11,660 nt of DNA from Alphaproteobacteria bacterium (GCA_030430995.1 JAUIKA010000025.1:1-11660); one strand, 5' to 3'. Positions 1-7,423 are shown, counted from the stretch's first letter. A program made the numbers and translations. The notes: generated by a model not told the origin, from the sequence alone.

Positions 1-70
1 CAAAAGTGGATATAGCAATTGGAAGCATTTTCTAAAAAATATAGGAAGAAAATATAACAGAAAATAAAAA

Positions 71-1537
71 ATGTTTAAGGCGGGGATAATATTTGCATTA
101 GGAACATTAATATGCAGGATATTTGGACTACTGAGAGAAATATCTATAGCATATATCTTTGGCACTTCAGAAAATGCAGATGTTATGAATGTAGCATTGA
201 GGCTTCCTAATTTCTTTAGAAGAATATTCGCAGAAGGTGCTTTGTCTTCTGCTATTATACCTTTTTATTCAGAGAAATATAAAGAGTCACCCTCACTAGC
301 TAATGCATTCATATTCAAAGTTAGTGTGCATGTAAGCGCGATAGTGCTACTACTTATATTAATAATGGAAATATTCATGGAGGATGTAATAAAAATTATT
401 GCTCCTGGAATATTAGAAAATAGTGAAATTATATATTTATGCAGAATAACAATGCCTTATCTATTTTTAATATGTATAGCCTCTATATTCGGATCACTTC
501 TATTCAGTAGAGGCAAATTTGCACTTTACGCTTTCATACCATCTCTATCTAGCATAGCAATAGTTATAGGTTGCTATATTTCTGGGAATTCTGATGTTAT
601 CGCATATTTATTCTTACTGAGCGGAATTGTACAGATAATAGCTATGTATTATGGCGCTTATAAAATGAATTTAGTGCCCAAAATTACTTTAAACATCGGT
701 ATATCTGAGGATATAAAAATATTCTTCAGCAAATTTTTATCTATCTTTTTAAGTTTAGGCGCAAGCCATATAAATGCACTTGTTATGCAAGCTATAGCAA
801 GCTTAATTCCAGGAGCTATAGCAGCTATAGCTTATGCTGATAGAATATATCAATTTCCTTTATCTATGATAGGTGTTAGCATAAGCACGGTGATGCTATC
901 TTCATTATCCAAGCTTTATGCAGCGAAAAATTTTGATAAAGCAAAGATAGTATATGCAGAGTCTATAAAATTTGCTTTTATAATCGCTATGCCTGCAGCA
1001 TTTGGCCTTATTTTTATTTCAGATTTATTAATAGAGATTTTATATCAGCGGGGTAACTTCTATATAGAAGACACAATCAGGGTAGCTAAGTTATTACAAT
1101 TATTTAGCCTTGGCCTTCCAGCATTTATCCTAAATAAAGTAATGGTACAAAGATATTTTGCAAGGAAAAGAACAAAAAGAGTATTAATAGTATCTATTAT
1201 TACAGTTGTAACCAATACAAGCCTTTGTTACTTATTGGTCAAGTTATTTCAAGAGATAGCAATACCGATTAGCCTTTCTATATCTACATGGATAGGTATT
1301 ATAATGCTTTCAAGCTTTAAAATCACAGTAAAGGATATCGCTATGGTTACAAAAACTATAATATCATGCATATTCATGGCTGCATCTATGTATATAGTTA
1401 GCAAATACTGTAACTATGCAAGCATAGTGAAATTAATTCTATATATAATAGTTGGTATTATAAGTTATATCTTATCTGCCATATCTGTCAGACTTGTATC
1501 TATAAAAGAAATAAAATATATGATACAATCACTGTGA
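71..1537 (+). CDS. murJ: Lipid II flippase MurJ (MviN family)
   Basis: This is a 488-residue, almost entirely hydrophobic protein with the layout of the MurJ/MviN family (MOP exporter superfamily, about 14 membrane helices). The family flips undecaprenyl-linked lipid II to the outer face of the inner membrane for peptidoglycan synthesis. The N-terminal signature is intact: SR-like CRIFGLLRE at 15-23, AD at 36-37, then LPNFFRRIFAEGALS at 45-59. YADRIYQFPLSMIGVS at 255-270 matches the helix carrying the central arginine. By alignment in my head, R16, R22, D37, R50 and R258 correspond to the functionally important E. coli R18, R24, D39, R52 and R270. The length is slightly below the usual 510 or so, but both ends look complete. 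The start at 71 gives the normal family N-terminus, though no clear Shine-Dalgarno site precedes it. It lies 32 bases upstream of the next gene and probably shares its transcript. Confidence 0.95.
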   Translation: MFKAGIIFALGTLICRIFGLLREISIAYIFGTSENADVMNVALRLPNFFRRIFAEGALSSAIIPFYSEKYKESPSLANAFIFKVSVHVSAIVLLLILIMEIFMEDVIKIIAPGILENSEIIYLCRITMPYLFLICIASIFGSLLFSRGKFALYAFIPSLSSIAIVIGCYISGNSDVIAYLFLLSGIVQIIAMYYGAYKMNLVPKITLNIGISEDIKIFFSKFLSIFLSLGASHINALVMQAIASLIPGAIAAIAYADRIYQFPLSMIGVSISTVMLSSLSKLYAAKNFDKAKIVYAESIKFAFIIAMPAAFGLIFISDLLIEILYQRGNFYIEDTIRVAKLLQLFSLGLPAFILNKVMVQRYFARKRTKRVLIVSIITVVTNTSLCYLLVKLFQEIAIPISLSISTWIGIIMLSSFKITVKDIAMVTKTIISCIFMAASMYIVSKYCNYASIVKLILYIIVGIISYILSAISVRLVSIKEIKYMIQSL

Positions 1538-1569
1538 AGCTATATAACCACCATTCAATTACATGAAAA

Positions 1570-2334
1570 ATGCTCAAAACAGTTAGGATTTTTTTTGAAG
1601 AATTATATCTATCTACCCATTCAAAAGCATTCTATTGTAAGATTTTTAAAGATCATAAAAAGGGGTATGGCATAAAGCATATGCTTATAGGGGTATTTTT
1701 TATATCTATTGTCTTAGGGGTAGCCACCGTAAATATTATATATGATGTAAAACAATATCTGCATAATTCTATATCTAGCAAAAATAGCTTAGCATTAGAA
1801 GAAATATTAAATAAACTGCCTGAGATATATTATAATGGAAAGCATTTAGAAATAAAGCAAACTACTAGTATTAATAATAAGCTGCTAATTTCACATAAAT
1901 ATTCAGAGAAATATTTATATGTTCTTACAGATAAGTATTTTATTTTTAATATGAATGGAGTGCCTTTACTAAAAATACTAATTCCTGAAATTTTAGGTAA
2001 AGAGCCTATAAAGACTTCATTAAATAAAATGTTAGAAATAAGAACATATATATACATAATATTCCCTATTACTATTGCAATATATTTCTTAGTTACTTTA
2101 ATATCCCAACAGTTCTTTATTATAATACTATTTTTGGTAGGATATGCTATGAGCATAAAAATGCAATATACACAAGCATCCAGGTTAATAATTTATGCAA
2201 ATATGCCATCTATGATATTAAAATCGCTGCTTCCAATATTTTTTACACAAGATTACAATTTTGTAATAGCGCTAAAAATATGGTGTCTATATATTATGGC
2301 TTATAGCGTTATAGCGCAAAGAGAAAAGGGATGA
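1570..2334 (+). CDS. DUF1189-like integral membrane protein of unknown function
   Basis: This 254-residue protein has a short basic N-terminal segment containing FFEELYLSTHSKAFY (8-22). One membrane helix follows at about 37-59, then a soluble, probably extracytoplasmic, loop at about 60-155. A cluster of three or four helices lies at about 158-249. That topology, together with the N-terminal motif and the later Q-x-x-R-L-x-I-Y-A-x-x-P-S segment at 202-214, resembles the DUF1189 family, whose function is unknown. Assignment is from recall of the family pattern, not a search. It is placed between murJ and tsaD, and its stop codon overlaps the tsaD start in the form ATGA, so translation of the two is likely coupled. 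No strong ribosome binding site is visible. The start was chosen because it gives the family-like N-terminus; Met38 is an unlikely alternative because it would remove that segment. Confidence 0.6.
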   Translation: MLKTVRIFFEELYLSTHSKAFYCKIFKDHKKGYGIKHMLIGVFFISIVLGVATVNIIYDVKQYLHNSISSKNSLALEEILNKLPEIYYNGKHLEIKQTTSINNKLLISHKYSEKYLYVLTDKYFIFNMNGVPLLKILIPEILGKEPIKTSLNKMLEIRTYIYIIFPITIAIYFLVTLISQQFFIIILFLVGYAMSIKMQYTQASRLIIYANMPSMILKSLLPIFFTQDYNFVIALKIWCLYIMAYSVIAQREKG

Positions 2335-3338
2335 ATATCTTATCTATAGAAACTAGTTGTGATGATACAAGCGTCGCTATTGTAAATAATAAAAAAGAAA
2401 TTCTCTCTCATATTACATATAACCAAATACAAGAGCATAAGGAGTATAAAGGAGTAGTACCAGAAGTAGCAGCAAGAAGCCATATATTGCATCTACAGCA
2501 TTTGGTAAATAATGCATTGGGCGAATCTGGCATCAAAAGAGAAAATCTTACAGCTATAGCCGCCACTTCTGGCCCTGGGCTTATAGGTGGGGTAATGGTG
2601 GGCTGTTGTTTTGCAAAAGCAATGGCAAGCGCATTAAAATTACCATTTTTAGCTATCAATCACCTAGAGGGCCATGCGCTTACAATGCGCCTCGTTTCAA
2701 ATATAGAATATCCTTATTTGCTTTTATTAGTATCCGGTGGGCATTGTATGTTTGTTGATATAAGGGGGCTTGGAGAATATGAGATATTAGGTCAGAGCCT
2801 GGATGACTCTGTGGGTGAATGTTTTGATAAGGTTGCTAGAATGATGGGGCTAGAATACCCAGGAGGACCTATAATTGAACAAATGGCAAAAAATGGAACA
2901 AGCTCTGCCTATAAATTACCTATACCTATGGTAAATGCAAAAGGATGTGATATGTCTTTTTCAGGCCTTAAAACATCCTGCATGCAGCTTATAAAAAGCA
3001 TTCAAGCTTTAAGTATACAGAATATACAAGATATATCTTGCTGCCTTCAGGAAGTAATAGCGAAATCTTTAGCCAATAAAGCTAAATACGCAATAGAGAC
3101 ATCTGGAAGAAATAAAATGGTTATTTCAGGTGGAGTTGCTGCAAATAGATTTCTACTAAAATATTTGCAAGATGCTTTTGCTCCTGATGTGCAAATACTA
3201 GCACCAGAGCCAAAACTATGTACTGATAATGCCGCTATGATAGCTTGGGCAGCAATAGAAAGATTTAATAAAGGTTATAGATCTGATCTAAATTTTTGCC
3301 CTAAACCAAGATGGCCACTTAATGAAATAAAGCTATAA
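2331..3338 (+). CDS. tsaD: tRNA N6-threonylcarbamoyladenosine transferase TsaD
   Basis: TsaD (formerly Gcp/YgjD) transfers the threonylcarbamoyl group from TC-AMP to A37 of ANN-decoding tRNAs, working in the cytoplasm with TsaB and TsaE. The 335-residue length is normal. The ASKHA-fold motifs are present in order: IETSCDDTSVAIV at 6-18, TSGPGLIGGVMVG at 79-91, the metal-binding H111-x3-H115 in INHLEGH, SGGH at 135-138, GESLDD-like GQSLDDSVGECFDK at 154-167, YPGGP at 176-180, SGGVAAN at 266-272 and TDNAAMIAWA at 298-307. All the residues expected to bind iron and nucleotide appear intact. The ATG lies inside the stop region of the preceding membrane-protein gene (4-base overlap), with AAAAGGG directly in front, so re-initiation or coupling is likely. 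Neither tsaB nor tsaE is visible in the window. Confidence 0.97.
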   Translation: MNILSIETSCDDTSVAIVNNKKEILSHITYNQIQEHKEYKGVVPEVAARSHILHLQHLVNNALGESGIKRENLTAIAATSGPGLIGGVMVGCCFAKAMASALKLPFLAINHLEGHALTMRLVSNIEYPYLLLLVSGGHCMFVDIRGLGEYEILGQSLDDSVGECFDKVARMMGLEYPGGPIIEQMAKNGTSSAYKLPIPMVNAKGCDMSFSGLKTSCMQLIKSIQALSIQNIQDISCCLQEVIAKSLANKAKYAIETSGRNKMVISGGVAANRFLLKYLQDAFAPDVQILAPEPKLCTDNAAMIAWAAIERFNKGYRSDLNFCPKPRWPLNEIKL

Positions 3339-3403
3339 TTGAGTATGAGCAAAAATAACATTCTACAACTGCTTATATAACTTTTATAAAATAATTGGCA
3401 TAA

Positions 3404-3408
3404 AGAGG
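3404..3408 (+). promoter_or_regulatory. Ribosome binding site for the lytic transglycosylase gene
   Basis: AGAGG lies nine bases before the ATG at 3418. It is one of the few clear Shine-Dalgarno matches in this window and supports the chosen start, which is also the one that gives a proper signal peptide. Confidence 0.6.
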
Positions 3409-3417
3409 CACTACATA

Positions 3418-5244
3418 ATGAGTAAATTGAAAATATTGACTATAATTTTAATATCTATTTTACATATAACATTTAGCTATGCAAACCAGGATATAAAAAC
3501 AAATGATATTATCAGAATATCCCAGTGGTTAAATGGTAGAGGCAAAATCAAGATTGATGAAATAGAAAATATTTTACCAAATTTGCCATTTAAAAATGAA
3601 TTACAAGAAAAAGCAGAAATCCTTATAGAAGAATATCCATATAAAAAAATAATTAATTGGTTTATTAAATTTCCACCTAAAACTGCATATGGGCATAAGG
3701 TTTATGGAATGGCAATAGCAAATACACCCTATCTTAATTTTGCAAAAAATATTATTCAAGACTCATGGATATATGGAAAATTTACTTTTAAAGAATCAGA
3801 ATATTTTTTAAATAAATATAAAAATATTCTTACAAAAGAAGATCACTATAAAAAAATTGATAATATTTTATGGAATGAAGATTATATAGATAATAAAGAG
3901 CTTATAAAAAAACTGTTACCATTAATGGATGAAGCACAAGTAGAGATAATAAATTTTAGAGTGTTATGTCAAACAAAAGATCCTTTAAGGCATAGCCAAT
4001 TTCTTTCCTTACCTAGCTTTCATCAAAACAATCCGGATATAATATATTCATATATAATTTCTTTAAGAGGAAAAACTACTACAAAGATAACCGAAATACT
4101 TAGTAAAATAGAGCCATTAGCAGGAAAAGAAAATGAATTTGCTAAAGTAAAAATTGAATACACAAAACAGCTAATAAAGAAAGCTCAGTATAAAGATGCA
4201 TATAAAGTTATACAAAGTATTAAAGGGGGCAATCCTAATTTAAGATATATATGTGAGTCAAAATGGCTTGCTGGGTTTTTATTGCTAGAATATTTAAAAA
4301 ACCCTAAAAGTGCAAAAGCATATTTTTTAGAATATGCAGATTTAGCAACTCTATCCTATTCTAAATCTAGAGGTTATTATTGGATTGCAAGATCTTATAA
4401 AAAAATGAAGGATATAAATAACTATTATTTATGGATAGAAAAAGCTGCAAAATTTGGACAAACATTTTATGGGCAAATGTCCACTATGGAAATAGGCAAA
4501 GAATTAGAATTGGCAATACCTACTGATAAAGAAATTTATCAGGATGAGTTTTCTAAAATTGCTATAGAGCTATTTCAGCTAAAGCAATATAAATTGGGTG
4601 TAGATTATGCTATATTATCAATAAAGGCAGCAGAGCAGCCAGAAAAAATTGCATATTTGATGGATATATATTCTGAATATGCGGATCTTCATTCTATGGC
4701 AAGCTTAGGGAGATTTATAGCTAATAGTATGGGGGTTGTGATATTAAAATATGCATATCCTACGCCTTATGATTTAAAAAATATTACTAAAACGCCAGAA
4801 CTTATTTACGCTTTAATCCGGCAAGAATCTTGCTTTAACAAATATGCTCAAGATTTCAAATCTCAAAGTGATTTAGGGTTAATGCAAATTTCGCCTCCTA
4901 TTGCAAGAGCTTTAATTCAAAAAGGAGACAAGAATAGTATAAACCAAATGTTACTACAAGATCCTTATTATAATATTAAAATAGGATCCACATTGGTGAA
5001 TCAATTACTACGTAGATATAATTCTGCTATGCTCACTATGGTTTCCTATAATTTGGGAAATAAGATTTTAGCAAATTGGATTAAAAAATTTGGTGATCCA
5101 AGAAAATTTACTACTCCCATAGAATTAATAAAATGGGTAGAAAATATCCCCAACCCAATAGTGAAAATACATTTTCAAAGGGTTTTTGAAAATTGGATAA
5201 TATATAAGATGTTGCTTCTTAAAAACACAATGGTTAGTTTTTAA
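3418..5244 (+). CDS. Soluble lytic murein transglycosylase (Slt70-like, GH23)
   Basis: This is a 608-residue periplasmic enzyme expected to cleave the MurNAc-GlcNAc bond of peptidoglycan, leaving 1,6-anhydro-MurNAc ends. Residues 1-22 form a Sec signal peptide (basic MSKLK, hydrophobic core, cleavage after FSYA). About 30-430 is a helical-repeat region like the Slt superhelical ring. The C-terminal GH23 domain (about 445-600) shows IYALIRQES, with E470 as the predicted catalytic acid, then GLMQIS at about 488-493. It ends with a YNLGN segment (the family usually has YNAG) and WVENIP (usually VESIP). The SQSDLG stretch before GLMQ also departs from the usual S-x-x-GA pattern. The length fits E. 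coli Slt70 (645 residues with signal). AGAGG at 3404-3408, nine bases before the ATG, is a good ribosome binding site and fixes the start. A separate promoter in the 79-base gap after tsaD is possible. Confidence 0.92.
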   Translation: MSKLKILTIILISILHITFSYANQDIKTNDIIRISQWLNGRGKIKIDEIENILPNLPFKNELQEKAEILIEEYPYKKIINWFIKFPPKTAYGHKVYGMAIANTPYLNFAKNIIQDSWIYGKFTFKESEYFLNKYKNILTKEDHYKKIDNILWNEDYIDNKELIKKLLPLMDEAQVEIINFRVLCQTKDPLRHSQFLSLPSFHQNNPDIIYSYIISLRGKTTTKITEILSKIEPLAGKENEFAKVKIEYTKQLIKKAQYKDAYKVIQSIKGGNPNLRYICESKWLAGFLLLEYLKNPKSAKAYFLEYADLATLSYSKSRGYYWIARSYKKMKDINNYYLWIEKAAKFGQTFYGQMSTMEIGKELELAIPTDKEIYQDEFSKIAIELFQLKQYKLGVDYAILSIKAAEQPEKIAYLMDIYSEYADLHSMASLGRFIANSMGVVILKYAYPTPYDLKNITKTPELIYALIRQESCFNKYAQDFKSQSDLGLMQISPPIARALIQKGDKNSINQMLLQDPYYNIKIGSTLVNQLLRRYNSAMLTMVSYNLGNKILANWIKKFGDPRKFTTPIELIKWVENIPNPIVKIHFQRVFENWIIYKMLLLKNTMVSF

Positions 5245-5422
5245 TATTTTTATCTAAGGTTTTATTAGCAGTAGCATAAAAAGCATATCTAATAATATTA
5301 TATGGGTATTGATATATCACTAAAATAGAACTGACTAACTTCTCTTATAATTTTATAAATTGAGGTAAATATATCTGCTTAGAATATAAATTCTATGGTT
5401 AAATAAGGAATAATGTAAGATA

Positions 5423-5499
5423 TGGCGCACCCGGAAGGAATCGAACCCTCAACCTTATGATCCGTAGTCATACGCTCTATCCAATTGAGCTACGGGTGC
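5423..5499 (-). tRNA. tRNA-Arg, anticodon ACG
   Basis: Read on the minus strand, this folds as a complete tRNA. The acceptor stem GCACCCG/CGGGTGC is perfect, followed by discriminator G and an encoded CCA at 5423-5425. The D arm has the stem GCTC/GAGC. The anticodon stem TATGA/TCATA carries loop CTACGGA with anticodon ACG (bases 5463-5465), and the T arm is GAGGG-TTCGATT-CCTTC with one G-T pair. ACG is normally edited to ICG by TadA and reads CGU, CGC and CGA arginine codons. It is transcribed towards the lytic transglycosylase gene, which is convergent. An ORF reading into this gene from the other strand is spurious. Confidence 0.97.
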
Positions 5500-5517
5500 C
5501 AAAATAGCATTAGCTAT

Positions 5518-5523
5518 ATTATA
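5518..5523 (-). promoter_or_regulatory. Possible -10 box for tRNA-Arg
   Basis: The minus strand reads a perfect TATAAT whose near edge is 18 bases from the tRNA 5' end, which would give a leader of about ten bases. No good -35 box is visible at 16-18 bases upstream. In such AT-rich DNA a lone TATAAT is weak evidence, although its position is right for a short tRNA leader. Confidence 0.35.
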
Positions 5524-5798
5524 ATGCCAAAACAAGTAGTTTGCTATTTAAATTTTAACAAAACTTGCTATATAGAAACTCCTATCTCAAAACTTATGTT
5601 ATTGATAAAGCCATATCCATGTAAGTATAATTGCATTGCAATAATAAGATTTTTATATGGAGATAAAAAAGAGCTTTTGATGTAAGCTACTTCCTTGTAG
5701 TACTTAGTATATAATATGGCAATAACCAAATATCATAAAATATTGACAATCAAAGATCTTAGAACGCCCTGTAATGGGGAAGCACATTATACACTATG

Positions 5799-5828
5799 TT
5801 TAACCACAACTGCGTTTAAGGGGTTAAA
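5799..5828. repeat. Hairpin at the left copy of the 14-base motif
   Basis: TTTAACC at 5799-5805 and GGTTAAA at 5822-5828 form a perfect 7-bp stem around a 16-base loop that contains the AACTGCG core. Only this copy of the motif carries such a dyad. It is followed by no T-run, so it is not an obvious terminator on the plus strand. Confidence 0.35.
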
Positions 5829-6049
5829 GTGAGTGGCTTGGATACTTATTTTTAGAGATTTAATATAAAAATATAGGAGTTGTTTTTGTCATAGGACAAA
5901 TTATTTTTGCATCAACTTTGATAAAGCTAAACTTTCAAACTATTTTTAGGTATGGTAAACGCTTAAGTTAATTGAAAATGAATATAATTAGCCTTGAAGT
6001 ATAGTGAATAAATATTTTCAGATAGTTTTCTTATCCGCAGTTGGGGTTA
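5801..6049. repeat. Candidate small non-autonomous element with 14-bp terminal inverted repeats
   Basis: TAACCACAACTGCG at 5801-5814 faces CGCAGTTGGGGTTA at 6036-6049. The two ends match at 13 of 14 positions as inverted repeats and enclose 249 bp with no ORF, as expected for a MITE-like element. The end sequence is GC-richer than its surroundings. I see no clear target-site duplication; the flanks are only generally T-rich. Two further copies of the end sequence occur outside this unit. A regulatory or structural repeat family is the alternative. Confidence 0.35.
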
Positions 6050-6269
6050 TTTTTAATTAGTTACTTAAGGTCAATATATTGCGCTGCTAAGCTACAATAT
6101 ATTACATGAAAATAAAATGATAATAAGAAATACCACCTAATTTCTTATATATTCTTTTATTGCTTATCTATGGAGTTATTTAGATAAAACTATGATTTAT
6201 TTATATAGCTAGATTCATATAATATTACTACATATATCAATGAGTATCTTTCTTTATATTCTTTCGGAT

Positions 6270-6290
6270 TCAAACAAGATTGAATAAAAA
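6270..6290 (+). repeat. Diverged 21-base direct repeat, copy 1 (copy 2 at 6802-6822)
   Basis: TCAAACAAGAT followed by TGAATAAAAA here matches TCAAACAAGAT followed by AGACTAAAAA at 6802-6822, 19 of 21 identical. Weaker resemblance (CTCT, then an A-rich stretch with TTAA and AAGG) seems to continue for about 25 more bases. This suggests an old duplication inside the spacer. Confidence 0.4.
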
Positions 6291-6577
6291 TTGTCTCTAT
6301 GGATAAACCATTAAGGAAAAGATATATCTGTGATGTTACTGCCTTTTTTAGAGATTACTCCATAAAGCACTTTTATACTGGGTTAACTATAATATAATAT
6401 CCAATTACTTTTTCAGTAGTTATTTACCTCTAAAGGGCTTTAAAATACTTTTAAGGTACAATTTTTTAGGAATAATTTAAGCTTTGAGAAACATATGAAA
6501 TATAACAAATAACATAACTTTTATTTTAAAAATTTGCTCAATCCTTTATTTCAAATACTTTTTAGCTTTCGCTTAAA

Positions 6578-6591
6578 CGCATTTGGGGTAA
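6578..6591 (-). repeat. Third copy of the TAACCCCAACTGCG motif, minus orientation
   Basis: The minus strand reads TTACCCCAAATGCG, 12 of 14 matches to the consensus. It continues with TTTAAG, the same extension seen after the copy at 5801-5814, so these two copies form one sub-type over about 20 bases with four mismatches. Confidence 0.45.
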
Positions 6592-6645
6592 TTTAAAATC
6601 TTTTTAAATATTGCTATATAGAAATGCCAAGTATTATTAATAAAC

Positions 6646-6661
6646 AACAGATATATCTGTT
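6646..6661. repeat. Perfect 16-bp palindrome
   Basis: AACAGATATATCTGTT is fully self-complementary and directly abuts the fourth copy of the 14-base motif. Twelve of its bases (AGATATATCTGT) recur at 6320-6331. It could be a binding site, the tip of a cruciform or a chance product of AT-rich DNA. Confidence 0.4.
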
Positions 6662-6674
6662 AACCCAAACTGCG
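6661..6674 (+). repeat. Fourth copy of the TAACCCCAACTGCG motif, plus orientation
   Basis: TAACCCAAACTGCG matches the consensus at 13 of 14 positions. It continues with GGAAAA, similar to GGATAA after the copy at 6036-6049 (read on the minus strand), so these two form a second sub-type. The copy begins at the last base of a perfect 16-bp palindrome. Confidence 0.5.
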
Positions 6675-6954
6675 GAAAAAAGACAGTTAAGATATAGGTG
6701 ATTATATAGATATAGCGTTATTGATAAAAAATAATAATCCATCATATACACACATATAAATGCTTTTACACATTTTTTACCAGGCCCAATTAGCCATCAC
6801 ATCAAACAAGATAGACTAAAAATCTATAAAGCTCTTTATTAAACACCCCTTAAAAGGCAATGTAAACCAACTTAATACAAATGCTACATTTAAAGCTTCA
6901 AATATATAAACATATGGATGCCCCCACCTTCTGGAAGTAGGTAGTTCTACACTT

Positions 6955-6971
6955 GTCGGCTAGAAGCCGAC
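6955..6971. repeat. IS right-end hairpin
   Basis: GTCGGC-TAGAA-GCCGAC is a perfect 6-bp stem with a five-base loop, and it overlaps the tnpA stop codon. It is also the most GC-rich hairpin in the neighbourhood. It fits the position of the foot hairpins recognised at IS200/IS605 ends. Confidence 0.65.
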
Positions 6972-7389
6972 TGAAAAGTTATCATCTCGCTTCCTTTCAA
7001 TTTCATCCTGATTTTTTATATACTTCACTATCATTTCATCAGTTACATTTCCAACACTAACAACAAAATATCCTCTAGACCATAGAAACCTTCCCCAATA
7101 TTACTTTTTTAGTCTCTTACTTTTCTCCATGAGTTTTCTTGAGCTATATCCCTTAAGTTTTTGAATCAACCTAATATACACAGAAGTTTGGAGGTGCTGA
7201 TATCAGCAAATGTATATGGTCTCGTCTTATGTTGCCTGCTAGCATATCCACTTCGTGCTCAGCACAAATTCTACATATAATTTCTCTAAGCTTGTACCAT
7301 TCTTTTTTACACAGTATTGGCTTTCTATATTTTGTAATCCACACCAAGTAGTACTTCAACTCAAAGAGACAATGTCTACCCTTTCTCAT
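6960..7389 (-). pseudogene. tnpA: IS200/IS605 TnpA (Y1 HUH transposase), frameshifted
   Basis: The intact enzyme would be about 142 residues and would cut and rejoin single-stranded IS ends through a tyrosine. The first frame starts MRKGRHCLFELKYYLVWITK, typical of TnpA, and carries the HUH motif H58-I-H60 in RRDHIHLLISAPP. After PPN the frame is lost: a one-base insertion near 7183-7186 (or equivalent indel) leads to stop. The next frame continues with LIQKLKGYSS, is interrupted by a TAA at 7101-7103 (just before YWGRFLWSRGYFV), and then runs through VVSVGNVTDEMIVKYIKNQ, which contains the catalytic tyrosine, to the TAG at 6960-6962. Both catalytic motifs survive but can never be joined in one protein, so this is a young pseudogene. 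It lies on the same strand as rplU and downstream of it. Confidence 0.93.
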
Positions 7390-7390
7390 A

Positions 7391-7423
7391 CCTCAATAAT
7401 ACTCAAGTTGAGGGTTTTAACCC
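7391..7423. repeat. IS left-end hairpins
   Basis: Directly upstream of the tnpA start are two overlapping dyads, CCTCAA (7391-7396) with TTGAGG (7408-7413) and GGGTT-TT-AACCC (7412-7423). In IS200-type elements such left-end structures serve as the transposase recognition hairpin and can also block outside transcription and tnpA translation. Confidence 0.5.

Larger units (their letters stand above)
5500..6917. other. Long gene-free spacer with diverged repeats
   Basis: About 1.4 kb lies between the tRNA and the dead insertion sequence. Stop codons are dense in all frames, and I found no protein remnant I could name. I looked for the conserved cores of RNase P RNA, SRP 4.5S RNA and tmRNA and saw none. 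What it does hold is a set of short diverged repeats (listed separately): four copies of a 14-base motif in both orientations, a 21-base direct repeat, a 14-base and a 12-base exact repeat, and a 16-bp palindrome. The region resembles decayed intergenic DNA of reductive genomes that has absorbed small mobile sequences. An unknown small RNA cannot be excluded. Confidence 0.7.

Noticed and set aside
1..67. Possible end of an upstream gene just before murJ
   Set aside because: Two plus-strand frames are open from the edge: one stops at 33-35 (ending IAIGSIF), the other at 65-67 (ending GRKYNRK, three bases before the murJ start). Neither tail is recognisable and I cannot choose between them.
1830..2156. 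108-aa minus-strand frame inside the DUF1189-like gene
   Set aside because: It lies fully antisense to a frame with a coherent membrane-protein pattern and an operon position; its hydrophobicity is the mirror of that gene.
5380..5395. Hairpin TAGAAT-ATAA-ATTCTA between the transglycosylase gene and the tRNA
   Set aside because: The stem is nearly all A-T and has no T-run on either strand, so I do not call it a terminator.
5485..5685. 66-aa plus-strand frame overlapping the tRNA
   Set aside because: It starts inside the antisense of tRNA-Arg, has no ribosome binding site and resembles no protein; it is a chance frame.
5743..5830. TTGACA-led stretch that could start a small RNA gene
   Set aside because: No -10 box lies at 16-18 bases, and no conserved RNA core (RNase P, SRP RNA, tmRNA) is visible. 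It is left as part of the spacer.
6036..6591. Telomere-like TTGGGG/GGGGTTA strings
   Set aside because: They occur singly as part of the 14-base motif and are never in tandem, so there is no telomeric repeat or eukaryotic contamination signal.
5500..6917. CRISPR array or tandem repeats
   Set aside because: The repeats are few, diverged, irregularly spaced and in both orientations. There are no regular spacers and no cas genes.
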